Shown here: positions 1 through 7,343 of the stretch, one piece after another
Layout: each line of letters starts with the position of its first letter
Numbering within the stretch: the first letter of the stretch is position 1
Source: Deltaproteobacteria bacterium UBA6601
GTDB taxonomy: Bacteria > Myxococcota_A > UBA796 > UBA9615
Reading direction: 5' to 3'
Length of the DNA stretch: 19,920 nt
NCBI GenBank assembly: GCA_002433485.1
Contig: DJIF01000112.1
Coordinates: forward strand, 1-19,920
Program-made: the position numbers and the translations under genes
The notes under the pieces: model-generated
Told to the model about the DNA's origin: nothing
Seen by the model: only the letters and a program-made list of their open reading frames with translations
Database searches by the model: none

Positions 1-10
1 GGGGGGGGGG
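1..10. other. Poly-G run at the window edge, probable artefact
   Basis: The window opens with ten consecutive G residues. Nothing in a flagellar operon explains this. Terminal poly-G is typical of two-colour sequencing read ends, so I read it as a contig-end artefact. It makes the first few dozen bases unreliable, which matters for the fliP start and for any upstream gene such as fliO. Confidence 0.5.
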
Positions 11-132
11 CTCGGCGCGCTTTTCGCTGCCGAAAAAATCTTGAGCAATCGGCGGTCTACCGCAATCGTAGTTGGCCTGGGCGAACTGCCCAGTGGGCGC
101 CACTCCTTATTGCTCTGGTACCGCTGCTAGCG

Positions 133-855
133 GTGCTCCTGCCGGCTCTGGCTGGCTTCGATCTGGCGCTGGCTGCCGGCGAGAATGAGGCTGCGGTAAA
201 GCTGGAGTTGGCCGGTGAGGGTGCCCAGGGCTCGGCGACCGCGGTCAAGCTGCTGGTGGTCCTGACCTTGCTCGCAGTTGCGCCGGCCATTGTCCTGTCC
301 ATGACCTCGTTCACCCGGATGATCATCGTGTTCTCGTTGACCCGGCAGGCTCTCGGTGTTCAGCAGGCTCCGCCCAATCAGATTCTGGTGGGCCTGGCGT
401 TGTTTTTGACCTGGTACGTAATGGCCCCGACCTTTGAGCAGGTCAATGAAGTGGCGGTTCAGCCCTATCAAGCTGGTGTTTTAAGTGAAGCCGAGGCGGT
501 GGAGGCTGCTATGGGCCCGATGAAGCGCTTCATGCTCCGCAATACGCGGGAAAATGATCTGGGGCTGTTTATGCGGTTGAGCAAGATCGACCGCCCGCAG
601 ACCCGTGCCGATGTACCCGCACGGGTGCTGGTGCCAGCCTTCATTATCTCCGAGCTGAAGACGGCCTTCCAGATTGGCTTTCTCATCTATGTACCCTTCT
701 TGATCATCGACATTGTGGTCTCTGTTGTGCTGCTTGCAATGGGCATGATGGTGCTGCCGCCGGTGGTGATCTCACTGCCCTTCAAGTTGCTTCTCTTTGT
801 ATTTGTCGACGGCTGGAACCTGCTGGTGGGTTCCATGGTGCAGTCGTTCTCGTGA
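133..855 (+). CDS. fliP: Flagellar export gate protein FliP (start uncertain)
   Basis: FliP is an inner-membrane protein that, with FliQ and FliR, builds the helical export gate of the flagellar type III secretion system. Counting from GTG 133 there are 240 residues. The family signature lies at about 50-75 (MTSFTRMIIVFSLTRQALG), followed by PPNQILVGLALFLT at 80-93. The C-terminal half has PAFIISELKTAFQIGF at 168-183 and two further membrane helices ending in VDGWNLLVGS. The start is uncertain. GTG 133 has no ribosome binding site, and its signal peptide would lack a basic end. The same frame stays open to base 1 and includes R/T/W-rich then hydrophobic residues (APLLIALVPLLAVLLPALAG) that look like part of the true signal peptide, but no ATG, GTG or TTG occurs upstream. 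A sequence error near the edge or a rarer start codon could explain this. Identity is certain, the N-terminus is not. Confidence 0.95.
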   Translation: MLLPALAGFDLALAAGENEAAVKLELAGEGAQGSATAVKLLVVLTLLAVAPAIVLSMTSFTRMIIVFSLTRQALGVQQAPPNQILVGLALFLTWYVMAPTFEQVNEVAVQPYQAGVLSEAEAVEAAMGPMKRFMLRNTRENDLGLFMRLSKIDRPQTRADVPARVLVPAFIISELKTAFQIGFLIYVPFLIIDIVVSVVLLAMGMMVLPPVVISLPFKLLLFVFVDGWNLLVGSMVQSFS

Positions 856-865
856 GGGCCCGGTC

Positions 866-1138
866 ATGACTCCTGAATTCATCATTTCTATTACTCAGGA
901 GGCCATTCAGGCCATCCTTTGGATCTCCGCACCGGTGGTCATTGTTGCGACCGTTGTGGGTCTCGCCATCTCGATCATTCAGGCCGCTACCCAGATTCAG
1001 GAGATGACCCTGGTCTTTGTGCCGAAGATGTTCGCCGTGTTTGTGGGGCTGGCACTGTTTGCCAGCTTTATGTTGGACACTCTGGCGCGATTTACGATGA
1101 CCATCTTCGATCTGGTGGCTCAGGCCACGATGCTTTGA
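866..1138 (+). CDS. fliQ: Flagellar export gate protein FliQ
   Basis: FliQ is a 90-residue inner-membrane protein with two membrane helices, four copies of which wrap the FliP-FliR core of the export gate. The start is ATG 866 (MTPEFIISITQEAIQ), preceded by GAGGG about 8 nt upstream. The frame is open further back to 797, but that part overlaps fliP and has no family similarity. Helix 1 covers roughly residues 14-40 and helix 2 roughly 52-80, separated by the conserved QAATQIQEMTLVFVPK loop. Length is exactly typical. It lies 10 nt after fliP and 22 nt before fliR, as in nearly all flagellar operons. Confidence 0.97.
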   Translation: MTPEFIISITQEAIQAILWISAPVVIVATVVGLAISIIQAATQIQEMTLVFVPKMFAVFVGLALFASFMLDTLARFTMTIFDLVAQATML

Positions 1139-1160
1139 AAAGCGGCGGGTTGGAGCGGCG

Positions 1161-1943
1161 ATGAGCAGCATTCAGCTGGGTATGGAGATCGGGCCGGTGC
1201 TCTACGCGGCCTTCATGATCTTTGCCCGCGCCACTGCGATGTTGCACATGCTCCCGTTGTTCAGCATGACCGCGGTTCCCATTGCTGTGCGTGCGGGTCT
1301 CGGCGGGATGATTGCGGTGCTGGTCTGCCCCCACGTGGAGACCCAGCAGGTTCCCGGCTGGGAGGTGAGCGCCTTTGCCGTAGCGCTGGTCTCAGAGCTG
1401 TTGTTGGGTGCGGCAATGGGCTTCTTCGTGCGGCTGGTCCTCACCATTATTGATGTGTTGGGTACGGTGCTCGCGGCCAACTGCGGACTGGGTATGGCTG
1501 CGCAGTTCGATCCCATCTCGCAGAGTCAGGCTCTGGTGGTCAGCAAGGTCATTCAGGTTGCTGGCTTCCTGGTCTTCCTCGCCCTCAATCTGCACCACGA
1601 GGTGCTGATAGGAATCGTCAATTCCTTTCACGTGGCGCCTCCAGGACAGGGGGTTCTGGTCTTTGCTGCTGGGCCGGCCTTCTCCGAGCGTTTCGCCCAG
1701 ATGTTGCTGGATACCTGCCGGCTATCCATGCCGCTGATTGCGGCGGTGCTGTTTTTCAACATCGTTTCTACCCTGGTGACCCGCTTTGCCCAGCAGATGA
1801 ATATCTACTTCTCGGTGGGCTTGTCTGCCAATGTTTGGGCTGGCTTGCTCGCGATCTCGGCGACCATTCCGGCGTTGGTTGCGACTCTGATTACCCGCAG
1901 CGAGGAAATCCAGGTCCTCATCGTCGCGCTGGCGGGAGGCTAA
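1161..1943 (+). CDS. fliR: Flagellar export gate protein FliR
   Basis: FliR is a polytopic inner-membrane protein of 260 residues that completes the FliP5-FliQ4-FliR1 export gate. It has about six hydrophobic segments. The family stretch FFVRLVLTIIDVLGTVLAAN is followed by GLGMAAQFDPISQSQALVVSKV, and the last third has the conserved RFAQQMNIYFSVGLSANVWAGLL. ATG 1161 is preceded by GGAG in GTTGGAGCGGCG. The stop is followed after 3 nt by flhB (TAAGTCATG), so translation is probably coupled. Nothing unusual was seen. Confidence 0.97.
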   Translation: MSSIQLGMEIGPVLYAAFMIFARATAMLHMLPLFSMTAVPIAVRAGLGGMIAVLVCPHVETQQVPGWEVSAFAVALVSELLLGAAMGFFVRLVLTIIDVLGTVLAANCGLGMAAQFDPISQSQALVVSKVIQVAGFLVFLALNLHHEVLIGIVNSFHVAPPGQGVLVFAAGPAFSERFAQMLLDTCRLSMPLIAAVLFFNIVSTLVTRFAQQMNIYFSVGLSANVWAGLLAISATIPALVATLITRSEEIQVLIVALAGG

Positions 1944-1946
1944 GTC

Positions 1947-3053
1947 ATGGCTGAAGAACAGGATTCAGGCCAAGATCGCACAGAAGAGCCATCGGATAAA
2001 CGTCGTGATGACTTCCGGAAGAAGGGGCAGACCGCGAAGTCCCAGGATGTGACCTCTATTGGCCTGATGGTCGCGCTTTGCCTGACCATTGTCGCCTGGT
2101 CAACCACCATGACCCAGCAGGTCGGGGACCTCTGCGTTGAGATGCTGACGGTAGGAGTCGACAATCCGAGCTTCTATGCGGACAACCCCCTAGAGCTGGT
2201 GATGCTTGGGATTCGAACCCTCGCCGTAACGGTTGGGCCGATAGTGATTGTGGCCTTCATATCAGCCTTCCTTTTGATGGTCGCCCAGGTGGGACTGACG
2301 CTCTCCTTTAAGCCCATGGAGCCCGACATCAGCAAGCTCAACCCGATCACCGGATTGCAGCAGAAGATGTTCTCGGCGCAGGCGGTGGCCGAGTGGGTCA
2401 AGTCCATGGCTAAGGTTGTGGTGGTGGGAGCAGTGGGCTGGCGCATGTGGCAGACCCACTCCCAGGAGCTCACTGCACTACCATGGCGAGATCTCCAGGG
2501 CGGAGTCTATTGGACTGGCGTCATGGTTACCAAGTTGGTGCTGTACACCTTGCTGGCAATGGTTGTTGTCGCCGCTGGTGACCTGGTCTTCTCCCGTTGG
2601 CAGCTCTATCGAAAGATGCGCATGACCAAGCAGGAGGTCAAGGAAGAGCACAAGGAGGTCGAAGGCGACCCCTACCGTAAGGCCAAGATGAAGCAGTTGA
2701 TGGCAGAGATGAGCCGTAATCGCCTGGTTGCCGAGGTGCAGGAGGCCACTGTTGTGGTTACCAATCCGTCGCATTATGCCGTCGCTCTGCGCTACGAGAT
2801 GGGCCAGAACGGTGCGCCTGTGGTTGTCGCTCTGGGGACCGACCATCGCGCCCAGAAGATCAAGGAAATTGCGCGGACAGCCGGAATTCCTCGTATCGAA
2901 AACCGCCCTTTGGCACGGGCTTTGTATTCACAGTCCAAAGTCGGCATGGAGATTCCGTTTGGACTCTACGATGCCGTCGCTGAAGTCCTCGCCTTCGTCT
3001 ATCGCCTGCGGGCGGCCAGGAGACCGGCGGGGGCAGGGCAGGGTGCCATATAG
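1947..3053 (+). CDS. flhB: Export substrate-specificity switch protein FlhB
   Basis: FlhB is an inner-membrane protein whose cytosolic domain cleaves itself and switches export from rod/hook to filament substrates. It has 368 residues. The N-terminus is the usual charged DRTEEPSDKRRDDFRKKGQ. Four membrane helices occupy about residues 30-215, and the charged linker MRMTKQEVKEEHKEVEGDP leads into the cytosolic domain. The autocleavage site is Asn273-Pro274-Ser275-His276, where most family members have NPTH. Ser for Thr is conservative and leaves the Asn-Pro bond and the His intact, so cleavage should still occur. The C-terminal AELLAF-like region (VAEVLAFVYRL) is present. It is the last gene of a tight fliP-fliQ-fliR-flhB run. 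A 69-nt gap with hairpins separates it from flhA. Confidence 0.97.
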   Translation: MAEEQDSGQDRTEEPSDKRRDDFRKKGQTAKSQDVTSIGLMVALCLTIVAWSTTMTQQVGDLCVEMLTVGVDNPSFYADNPLELVMLGIRTLAVTVGPIVIVAFISAFLLMVAQVGLTLSFKPMEPDISKLNPITGLQQKMFSAQAVAEWVKSMAKVVVVGAVGWRMWQTHSQELTALPWRDLQGGVYWTGVMVTKLVLYTLLAMVVVAAGDLVFSRWQLYRKMRMTKQEVKEEHKEVEGDPYRKAKMKQLMAEMSRNRLVAEVQEATVVVTNPSHYAVALRYEMGQNGAPVVVALGTDHRAQKIKEIARTAGIPRIENRPLARALYSQSKVGMEIPFGLYDAVAEVLAFVYRLRAARRPAGAGQGAI

Positions 3054-3073
3054 GGCCCTCAGGAGAGCGAACC

Positions 3074-3115
3074 AGCGCGACAGCGCTACCGGTGTCAGCC
3101 GGGTGACACAGGAGG
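3074..3115 (+). promoter_or_regulatory. Tandem hairpins abutting the flhA ribosome binding site
   Basis: Two perfect inverted repeats lie in the flhB-flhA gap: AGCGC(GACA)GCGCT at 3074-3087 and GTGTCA(GCCGGG)TGACAC at 3092-3109. The second ends at the base before a consensus AGGAGG (3110-3115), which sits 7 nt from the flhA ATG. A hairpin this close can tune ribosome access, but no protein or ligand is implied by the sequence alone. Confidence 0.35.
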
Positions 3116-3122
3116 CGTCAAA

Positions 3123-5210
3123 ATGGCAACAAGCGACGACTCGACCAGCACCCTCAGCGTCATCCTGAGTTTCTTTAACCGAGAACTGGCGATTGCCCTG
3201 GTCCTGGTCTGTGTGCTGGGTTTGCTGATTGTGCCGCTCAGCCCGGCCATCCTCGACTTCCTGTTGGCGCTGTCCATCTCGTTGTCCCTGGTTGTGTTCC
3301 TGGTGTCTTTCTACGTAGAGGACCCGGTGGAGTTCAGTGTATTTCCGGTGTTGCTGTTGATCTCCACCGTCTATCGGCTGTCCTTGAACATCAGCTCGAC
3401 CCGGCTCATTCTCAGTAACGGCGAATCGGGCACAGAGGCTGCAGGAAACATCATTGAAGCCTTCGGCAACGTGGTGGCCAGTGGCAACTTCGCGGTCGGG
3501 CTGGTGATCTTCATCATTCTGGTGATCATTAACTTCGTGGTGGTCACCAAGGGGGCCGGCCGAATTGCTGAGGTTGCGGCGCGCTTTACCCTGGACGCCA
3601 TGCCCGGCAAGCAGATGGCCATCGATGCTGATCTGAACGCTGGCCTCATTGGCGATGAAGAGGCCCGGCAAAGGCGCAAAGACGTCGCCCTTGAGTCGGA
3701 CTTCCACGGTGCTATGGATGGTGCCAGCAAGTTCATCCGAGGCGATGCCATCGCTGGCATGCTGGTTACCGGCATCAACCTTATTGGCGGGCTGTTCATC
3801 GGTGTGGTGCAGCACGGCATGACCTTCTCTGAGGCGGCTCGCAACTACTCGGTCCTGACCATCGGTGATGGTCTGGTTTCGCAGATTCCCGCGCTGGTCA
3901 TTGCAGTGGCGGCGGGCATGTTGGTGACTCGTATATCTTCCGATGGCGATAACCTTCAGACTGAGCTGACCGACCAGCTGTTTGGTAGCAGCAAGGTGTT
4001 GTGGGTCGCGGTGGTGATTTTGATCCCTTTCATCTTTATTGAGGGCTTCACGATCCCCTTCCTGGGGATTGCCGCCGTGGTTGCTATTGGGGCCTGGAAC
4101 GTAGGCAATAGTGAGGTTGAATCCGGCACCGGACTGGAACCCGCTGATTCCGATGCGGCCCTTGCCGATGCCGAGGACGACCCGCTGCAGCCCATGGAAG
4201 TGCTGGAGATGGAGGTGGGCTTCGACATCATTCAGCTTGTTGACGAGCGGCGGGGCGGGGAATTGATGGACCGGATTTCCAGGTTGCGTCGCCAGTTTGC
4301 TCGAACTCTGGGCATCGTCATCCCGCCCATTCATGTTCGTGACAATCTGCGCCTCGCAGCTACTGAGTATTCGGTCATGCTGCGTGGAACCGAGGTGGCA
4401 AGTGGTGAAATCCGTCCCGGCTATCTATTGGCTATCGATCCAGGTGGTGAACATCCCCAGGTTCCAGGTATCCCCGGCAAAGAGCCCGCTTTTGGTCTCG
4501 ATGCCCTGTGGGTCAAGGATGAGCACAAGTCGCAGGCTGAGGCCGCCGGGTACACCGTTGTGGATCCTGCGACGGTCCTTTCGACCCATTTGAGCGAGGT
4601 GATCAAGAAGTACGCCCCCGAGTTCCTGGGTCGTCAGGAGGTCCAACACATGTTGGATCGGGTAGCTAAGACCCACCCGAAGGTGGTGGACGATCTCGTG
4701 CCCAACCTGCTGCCGCTGGGGACCGTCCTCAAGGTGCTCAAGAATCTTCTCCGTGAAGAGGTTTCGGTCCGTGATTTGCTCACAATTCTAGAGCACCTGG
4801 CCGATGCGGCGACGGTCACCACGGATCCAGCCGAGCTGACCGAGCGGGCTCGGCAGGCTCTGGCTCGGCAGATTGCCAACCAGCATGGGGACCATAACGG
4901 TACGATCCACTACATCAACCTCAGCGGTCGGCTGGAGGGCATCCTGCGTGAGGGCATTCAGCGGACCGATGCGGGGTCTCAGTTAGTGATCGATCCGGCT
5001 GTCGCCCAGGACCTGGTGTCACGACTTAGTGCCGAAGTGGAGCGTCAGGCTGCTGGCAAGGTCATTCCAGTAATTCTCTCGGCGCCAGCGATCCGTGGTG
5101 CGCTTCGTCGCTTGACAGAACGCCTACTGCCCCAGGTAGCGGTGCTCTCTCCAGCAGAACTTACCGACCGGACGCGGCTCAAACGGCTGGCTACGGTATC
5201 TCTGGCCTGA
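3123..5210 (+). CDS. flhA: Flagellar export protein FlhA
   Basis: FlhA is the ion-channel and docking component of the flagellar export apparatus, with an N-terminal membrane domain and a large cytosolic ring domain that binds export chaperones. It has 695 residues, a normal length. Eight membrane helices lie within about residues 18-325. The FHIPEP-family loop starts at Arg147 (GRIAEVAARFTLDAMPGKQM then AIDADLNAG) and continues with DEEARQRR. The cytosolic domain begins near residue 355 with MEVLEMEVGFDIIQLVDE and includes IVIPPIHVRDNLRL. The start ATG 3123 has a consensus AGGAGG at 7 nt. It follows flhB in the usual order. No missing motif was seen. Confidence 0.98.
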   Translation: MATSDDSTSTLSVILSFFNRELAIALVLVCVLGLLIVPLSPAILDFLLALSISLSLVVFLVSFYVEDPVEFSVFPVLLLISTVYRLSLNISSTRLILSNGESGTEAAGNIIEAFGNVVASGNFAVGLVIFIILVIINFVVVTKGAGRIAEVAARFTLDAMPGKQMAIDADLNAGLIGDEEARQRRKDVALESDFHGAMDGASKFIRGDAIAGMLVTGINLIGGLFIGVVQHGMTFSEAARNYSVLTIGDGLVSQIPALVIAVAAGMLVTRISSDGDNLQTELTDQLFGSSKVLWVAVVILIPFIFIEGFTIPFLGIAAVVAIGAWNVGNSEVESGTGLEPADSDAALADAEDDPLQPMEVLEMEVGFDIIQLVDERRGGELMDRISRLRRQFARTLGIVIPPIHVRDNLRLAATEYSVMLRGTEVASGEIRPGYLLAIDPGGEHPQVPGIPGKEPAFGLDALWVKDEHKSQAEAAGYTVVDPATVLSTHLSEVIKKYAPEFLGRQEVQHMLDRVAKTHPKVVDDLVPNLLPLGTVLKVLKNLLREEVSVRDLLTILEHLADAATVTTDPAELTERARQALARQIANQHGDHNGTIHYINLSGRLEGILREGIQRTDAGSQLVIDPAVAQDLVSRLSAEVERQAAGKVIPVILSAPAIRGALRRLTERLLPQVAVLSPAELTDRTRLKRLATVSLA

Positions 5211-5212
5211 GG

Positions 5213-5323
5213 ATGTTGGTGAAGATGTTTAAGGAATCTCCAGGTGCAGTTCACATCAACCCCAATGAGGTCTCGCTGTCTGCGCGGCCAAGCTTGAGTA
5301 CAGCAGGAACAGGAGCGCAATGA
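5213..5323 (+). CDS. Possible 36-residue leader ORF before flhF
   Basis: In the 109-nt gap between flhA and flhF an ATG at 5213 opens 36 codons, starting MLVKMFKESPGAVHINPNEV. The frame ends in a TGA overlapping the flhF ATG (ATGATGG, stop 5321-5323). The overlap geometry is that of translational coupling. Against it being real, the GAGG before ATG 5213 is too close to act as a ribosome binding site, the inner ATG 5225 has only a weak one, and I recognise no family. Chance explains a frame of this length easily. Confidence 0.2.
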   Translation: MLVKMFKESPGAVHINPNEVSLSARPSLSTAGTGAQ

Positions 5324-6423
5324 TGGCCATTCAGACCTTCTCGGCTGAGACCGCCGAAGCAGCCTTCGCCAAGATTAAGAAGACCCTTGGCAGTGCCGCG
5401 GTGATCATTGATGTACATCGTGGCCCGCGGGGGGTCCGAGTGAGCGCGGCCCCGGCCAGTAAAGGCAGTTCAATGCAACGGTTCTTTGCGGGTGGTGCCC
5501 AGGTGGGAGCTAACTCTCGCGGTATCGAGGCCGACAGTGATATGGGAGCCACAACCGTGGCCTCAGCCACCGTTAGTTCAGCCGGACTGCGGGTTGTTGG
5601 CGGTTCCGGGCTTGGGCCTTCCCTGCGTGGGAACCTTCAACAGATTGATTTTCCACCGGATCTTCTCAGCCGAGTCTGTGCAGTCGGTGGCAGTCGGGAA
5701 GATGGCTGGGAGCGGCTCGGAACATGGCTCAAGGCTGAGCACCCGCCACTGGTCGGTCGGATTCGCGGCCAGGTTGGGCCGGTAATGATCATGGGCTTCA
5801 TGGGGCCGCGCGGGGTAGGCCGAAGTACGCTGGTGCGGGGGCTTGCCGCTCGGGCGGCTACCTCTAACTCTGGTGGGGTTGTGTGGTTGCGGATTGGTTT
5901 TCCGCGTCGCCGATTGGAAGCGCTTGCCGATGTTGACCTACCGGTTGGTGTTGATGTGCGCACCGTAAACAGCATCCCTGAGCTACGCCGGCTTACTCGA
6001 GATCTGGTCGGGGTTTCGGCAATCCTTATTGATCTGCCGGGTGTGAATGTGCATGCGGAGTCGGAGCTTGCCGCTCTAGGAAAGTTTGTCGCCGCGTGCA
6101 ACGCCAGTTGGGATCGGGTGTACTGGAATGCCGTGGCACCAGCGACCTGGAGTACCCGCGCCGCTGCACATTCGGCACAGGCGCTCGCAGAGCTGGGTGC
6201 TGAGGCTCTCGCCTGGACCTGTCTTGATCAGGCTGGTGACACCGGTACTCTGCTGGCAACGACCTTGCGCTCGGGTCTGCCGCCCTCTTTCCTGCATAGT
6301 GACCGGCTCGGGGATGGCAGTACCAGCAATGCGGCGTCGTGGCGGGATGTCCTTGATCCACTGCAGAATCTGGGAACTGATGAACAAGAACAACAAAGCG
6401 AGGGGCTGGCAGTAGCAAGATGA
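5320..6423 (+). CDS. flhF: FlhF-like SRP-family protein with degenerate GTP-binding motifs
   Basis: FlhF normally is an SRP-type GTPase that marks the site of flagellar assembly, usually the pole. This protein has 367 residues. An FlhF-like N-terminal segment (1-35, IQTFSAETAEAAFAKIKKTLG) is followed by a low-complexity Gly/Ala/Ser linker (about 45-105), an N-domain (110-150) and a G domain (155-345). The G domain is recognisable but altered. The P-loop reads GPRGVGRST (162-170), with Arg168 for the catalytic Lys. The DTYR-type motif is replaced by RIGFPRRRLEAL (191-202). DTAG has become DLPG (238-241). TKLD has become TCLD (300-303). Position between flhA and flhG supports the FlhF assignment. 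I infer that it binds or hydrolyses GTP poorly or not at all. Start ATG 5320 has AGGAGCG upstream, and ATG 5323 (MAIQTF) is an equal alternative. Confidence 0.88.
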   Translation: MMAIQTFSAETAEAAFAKIKKTLGSAAVIIDVHRGPRGVRVSAAPASKGSSMQRFFAGGAQVGANSRGIEADSDMGATTVASATVSSAGLRVVGGSGLGPSLRGNLQQIDFPPDLLSRVCAVGGSREDGWERLGTWLKAEHPPLVGRIRGQVGPVMIMGFMGPRGVGRSTLVRGLAARAATSNSGGVVWLRIGFPRRRLEALADVDLPVGVDVRTVNSIPELRRLTRDLVGVSAILIDLPGVNVHAESELAALGKFVAACNASWDRVYWNAVAPATWSTRAAAHSAQALAELGAEALAWTCLDQAGDTGTLLATTLRSGLPPSFLHSDRLGDGSTSNAASWRDVLDPLQNLGTDEQEQQSEGLAVAR

Positions 6424-6500
6424 GCCTCGTCCTGCAAAAATTGCGTGGCACAATGAAGCTGTGATCGAGCAGCTTTGCTGTGGTCAGGAACGGACCTTTC

Positions 6501-7343
6501 ATGAGCAATAGTCAAACGGGCCGCCCTCTCACTGTTGCGGTGACCTCCGGAAAAGGAGGTGTGGGTAAAAGCCAGCTCATCGCCAGCCTGGCGGTGGCCC
6601 TCAAACAGGAGGGTCATCGAACACTGCTGGTAGATGCCGATATTGGCTGCGGCAATCTCGATGTGCTGTTCAACTTTCGTCCGGAGCGGGATCTTCGCGC
6701 TGTCCTAAGCGGGGAGTGCAGCGCAAGAGATGTGCTCTGTACCGTGCCTGTGGGCGATGTTGAGCTTGATGTACTGCCTGCACCCGCGGCTAACCGTCAC
6801 GGTTCTGAGTTGGCTCCTGCCGAACTCATTACGATGGTCGATGCGGTGCGAGAGGTCGGTCGCGATTATGCGGTGATTCTTGTGGATACCGGGGCTGGAG
6901 TCTCTCGTAATCCGATGATGTTTGGGGCTGCGGCAGATCGCATCATGGTGGTGGCAAATCCCGAGCCGACCAGCCTTCGAGACGCCTATACTGCGGTAAA
7001 GGTTCTTCATGACGCTCACGGCATCAATCGTTTTGAGCTGGTGGTCAACATGTCGCAGAACCCCAAGGACGGGAAGCGGGTGTATCGACAGCTGGTCTCG
7101 GTCGTAGAGCAGTTTCTGCCGGTGGAGGTAGGGCTTCTGGGAGTGCTCCCCGCCGATGATCGGGTGATGCGCGCTGTGAGAGCGCGTCAGCCAACGACTG
7201 TTGCCTATCCCCAGTCCGCTTATTCTCATTCCGTGCGGGTTCTGATGCGCCGCTTGCTTGAGCACAATGCCGACTCTCAGGCCAGCGGTCAGGTGCGATA
7301 CTTTGAGCCCGGTGCCCATGCAGCGGGAACGGGGGCCCCATGA
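6501..7343 (+). CDS. flhG: MinD-like ATPase FlhG/FleN, flagellar number regulator
   Basis: FlhG (also called FleN or YlxH) is a MinD/ParA-type ATPase that restricts flagellar number and in sigma-54 systems can inhibit the FleQ-type activator. It has 280 residues. The deviant Walker A motif is KGGVGKS (18-24) with the signature Lys18. VDADIGCGNLDVLF follows at 44-57, and ILVDTGAG (126-133) is the Walker B region. The C-terminus has a short amphipathic segment (about 240-254, SHSVRVLMRRLLE) suited to membrane contact. The ATPase site therefore looks intact. ATG 6501 is chosen for AGGAA 10 nt upstream. A GTG at 6480 would add seven residues. Neither start includes the DQAxxLR motif that activates FlhF in other species. 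The stop overlaps the fliA start (ATGA). Confidence 0.93.
   Translation: MSNSQTGRPLTVAVTSGKGGVGKSQLIASLAVALKQEGHRTLLVDADIGCGNLDVLFNFRPERDLRAVLSGECSARDVLCTVPVGDVELDVLPAPAANRHGSELAPAELITMVDAVREVGRDYAVILVDTGAGVSRNPMMFGAAADRIMVVANPEPTSLRDAYTAVKVLHDAHGINRFELVVNMSQNPKDGKRVYRQLVSVVEQFLPVEVGLLGVLPADDRVMRAVRARQPTTVAYPQSAYSHSVRVLMRRLLEHNADSQASGQVRYFEPGAHAAGTGAP

Noticed and set aside
2911..2926. Possible sigma-54 promoter TGGCACG-GGCT-TTGTA inside flhB, about 200 nt before flhA
   Set aside because: The -24 half is perfect, but the -12 GC is GT, and the bases encode an ordinary FlhB segment (LARALY), so the match may be chance. An RpoN-dependent start mapped near 2937 would revive it.
2928..4334. A 468-codon open frame on the minus strand opposite flhB/flhA
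   Set aside because: The translation is rich in His, Gln, Asp and Asn without any family resemblance and lies opposite certain genes. It is the usual antisense shadow of GC-rich codons.
6446..6460. TGGCAC in the flhF-flhG gap as a sigma-54 site
   Set aside because: The following GC lies at 9 nt rather than 10 from the GG, and spacing is strict for sigma-54.
6616..6650. Sigma-28-like TCGAA-N14-GCCGATAT inside flhG
   Set aside because: The -10 part encodes the conserved VDADIG motif and the -35 box is poor. It is better explained by coding sequence.
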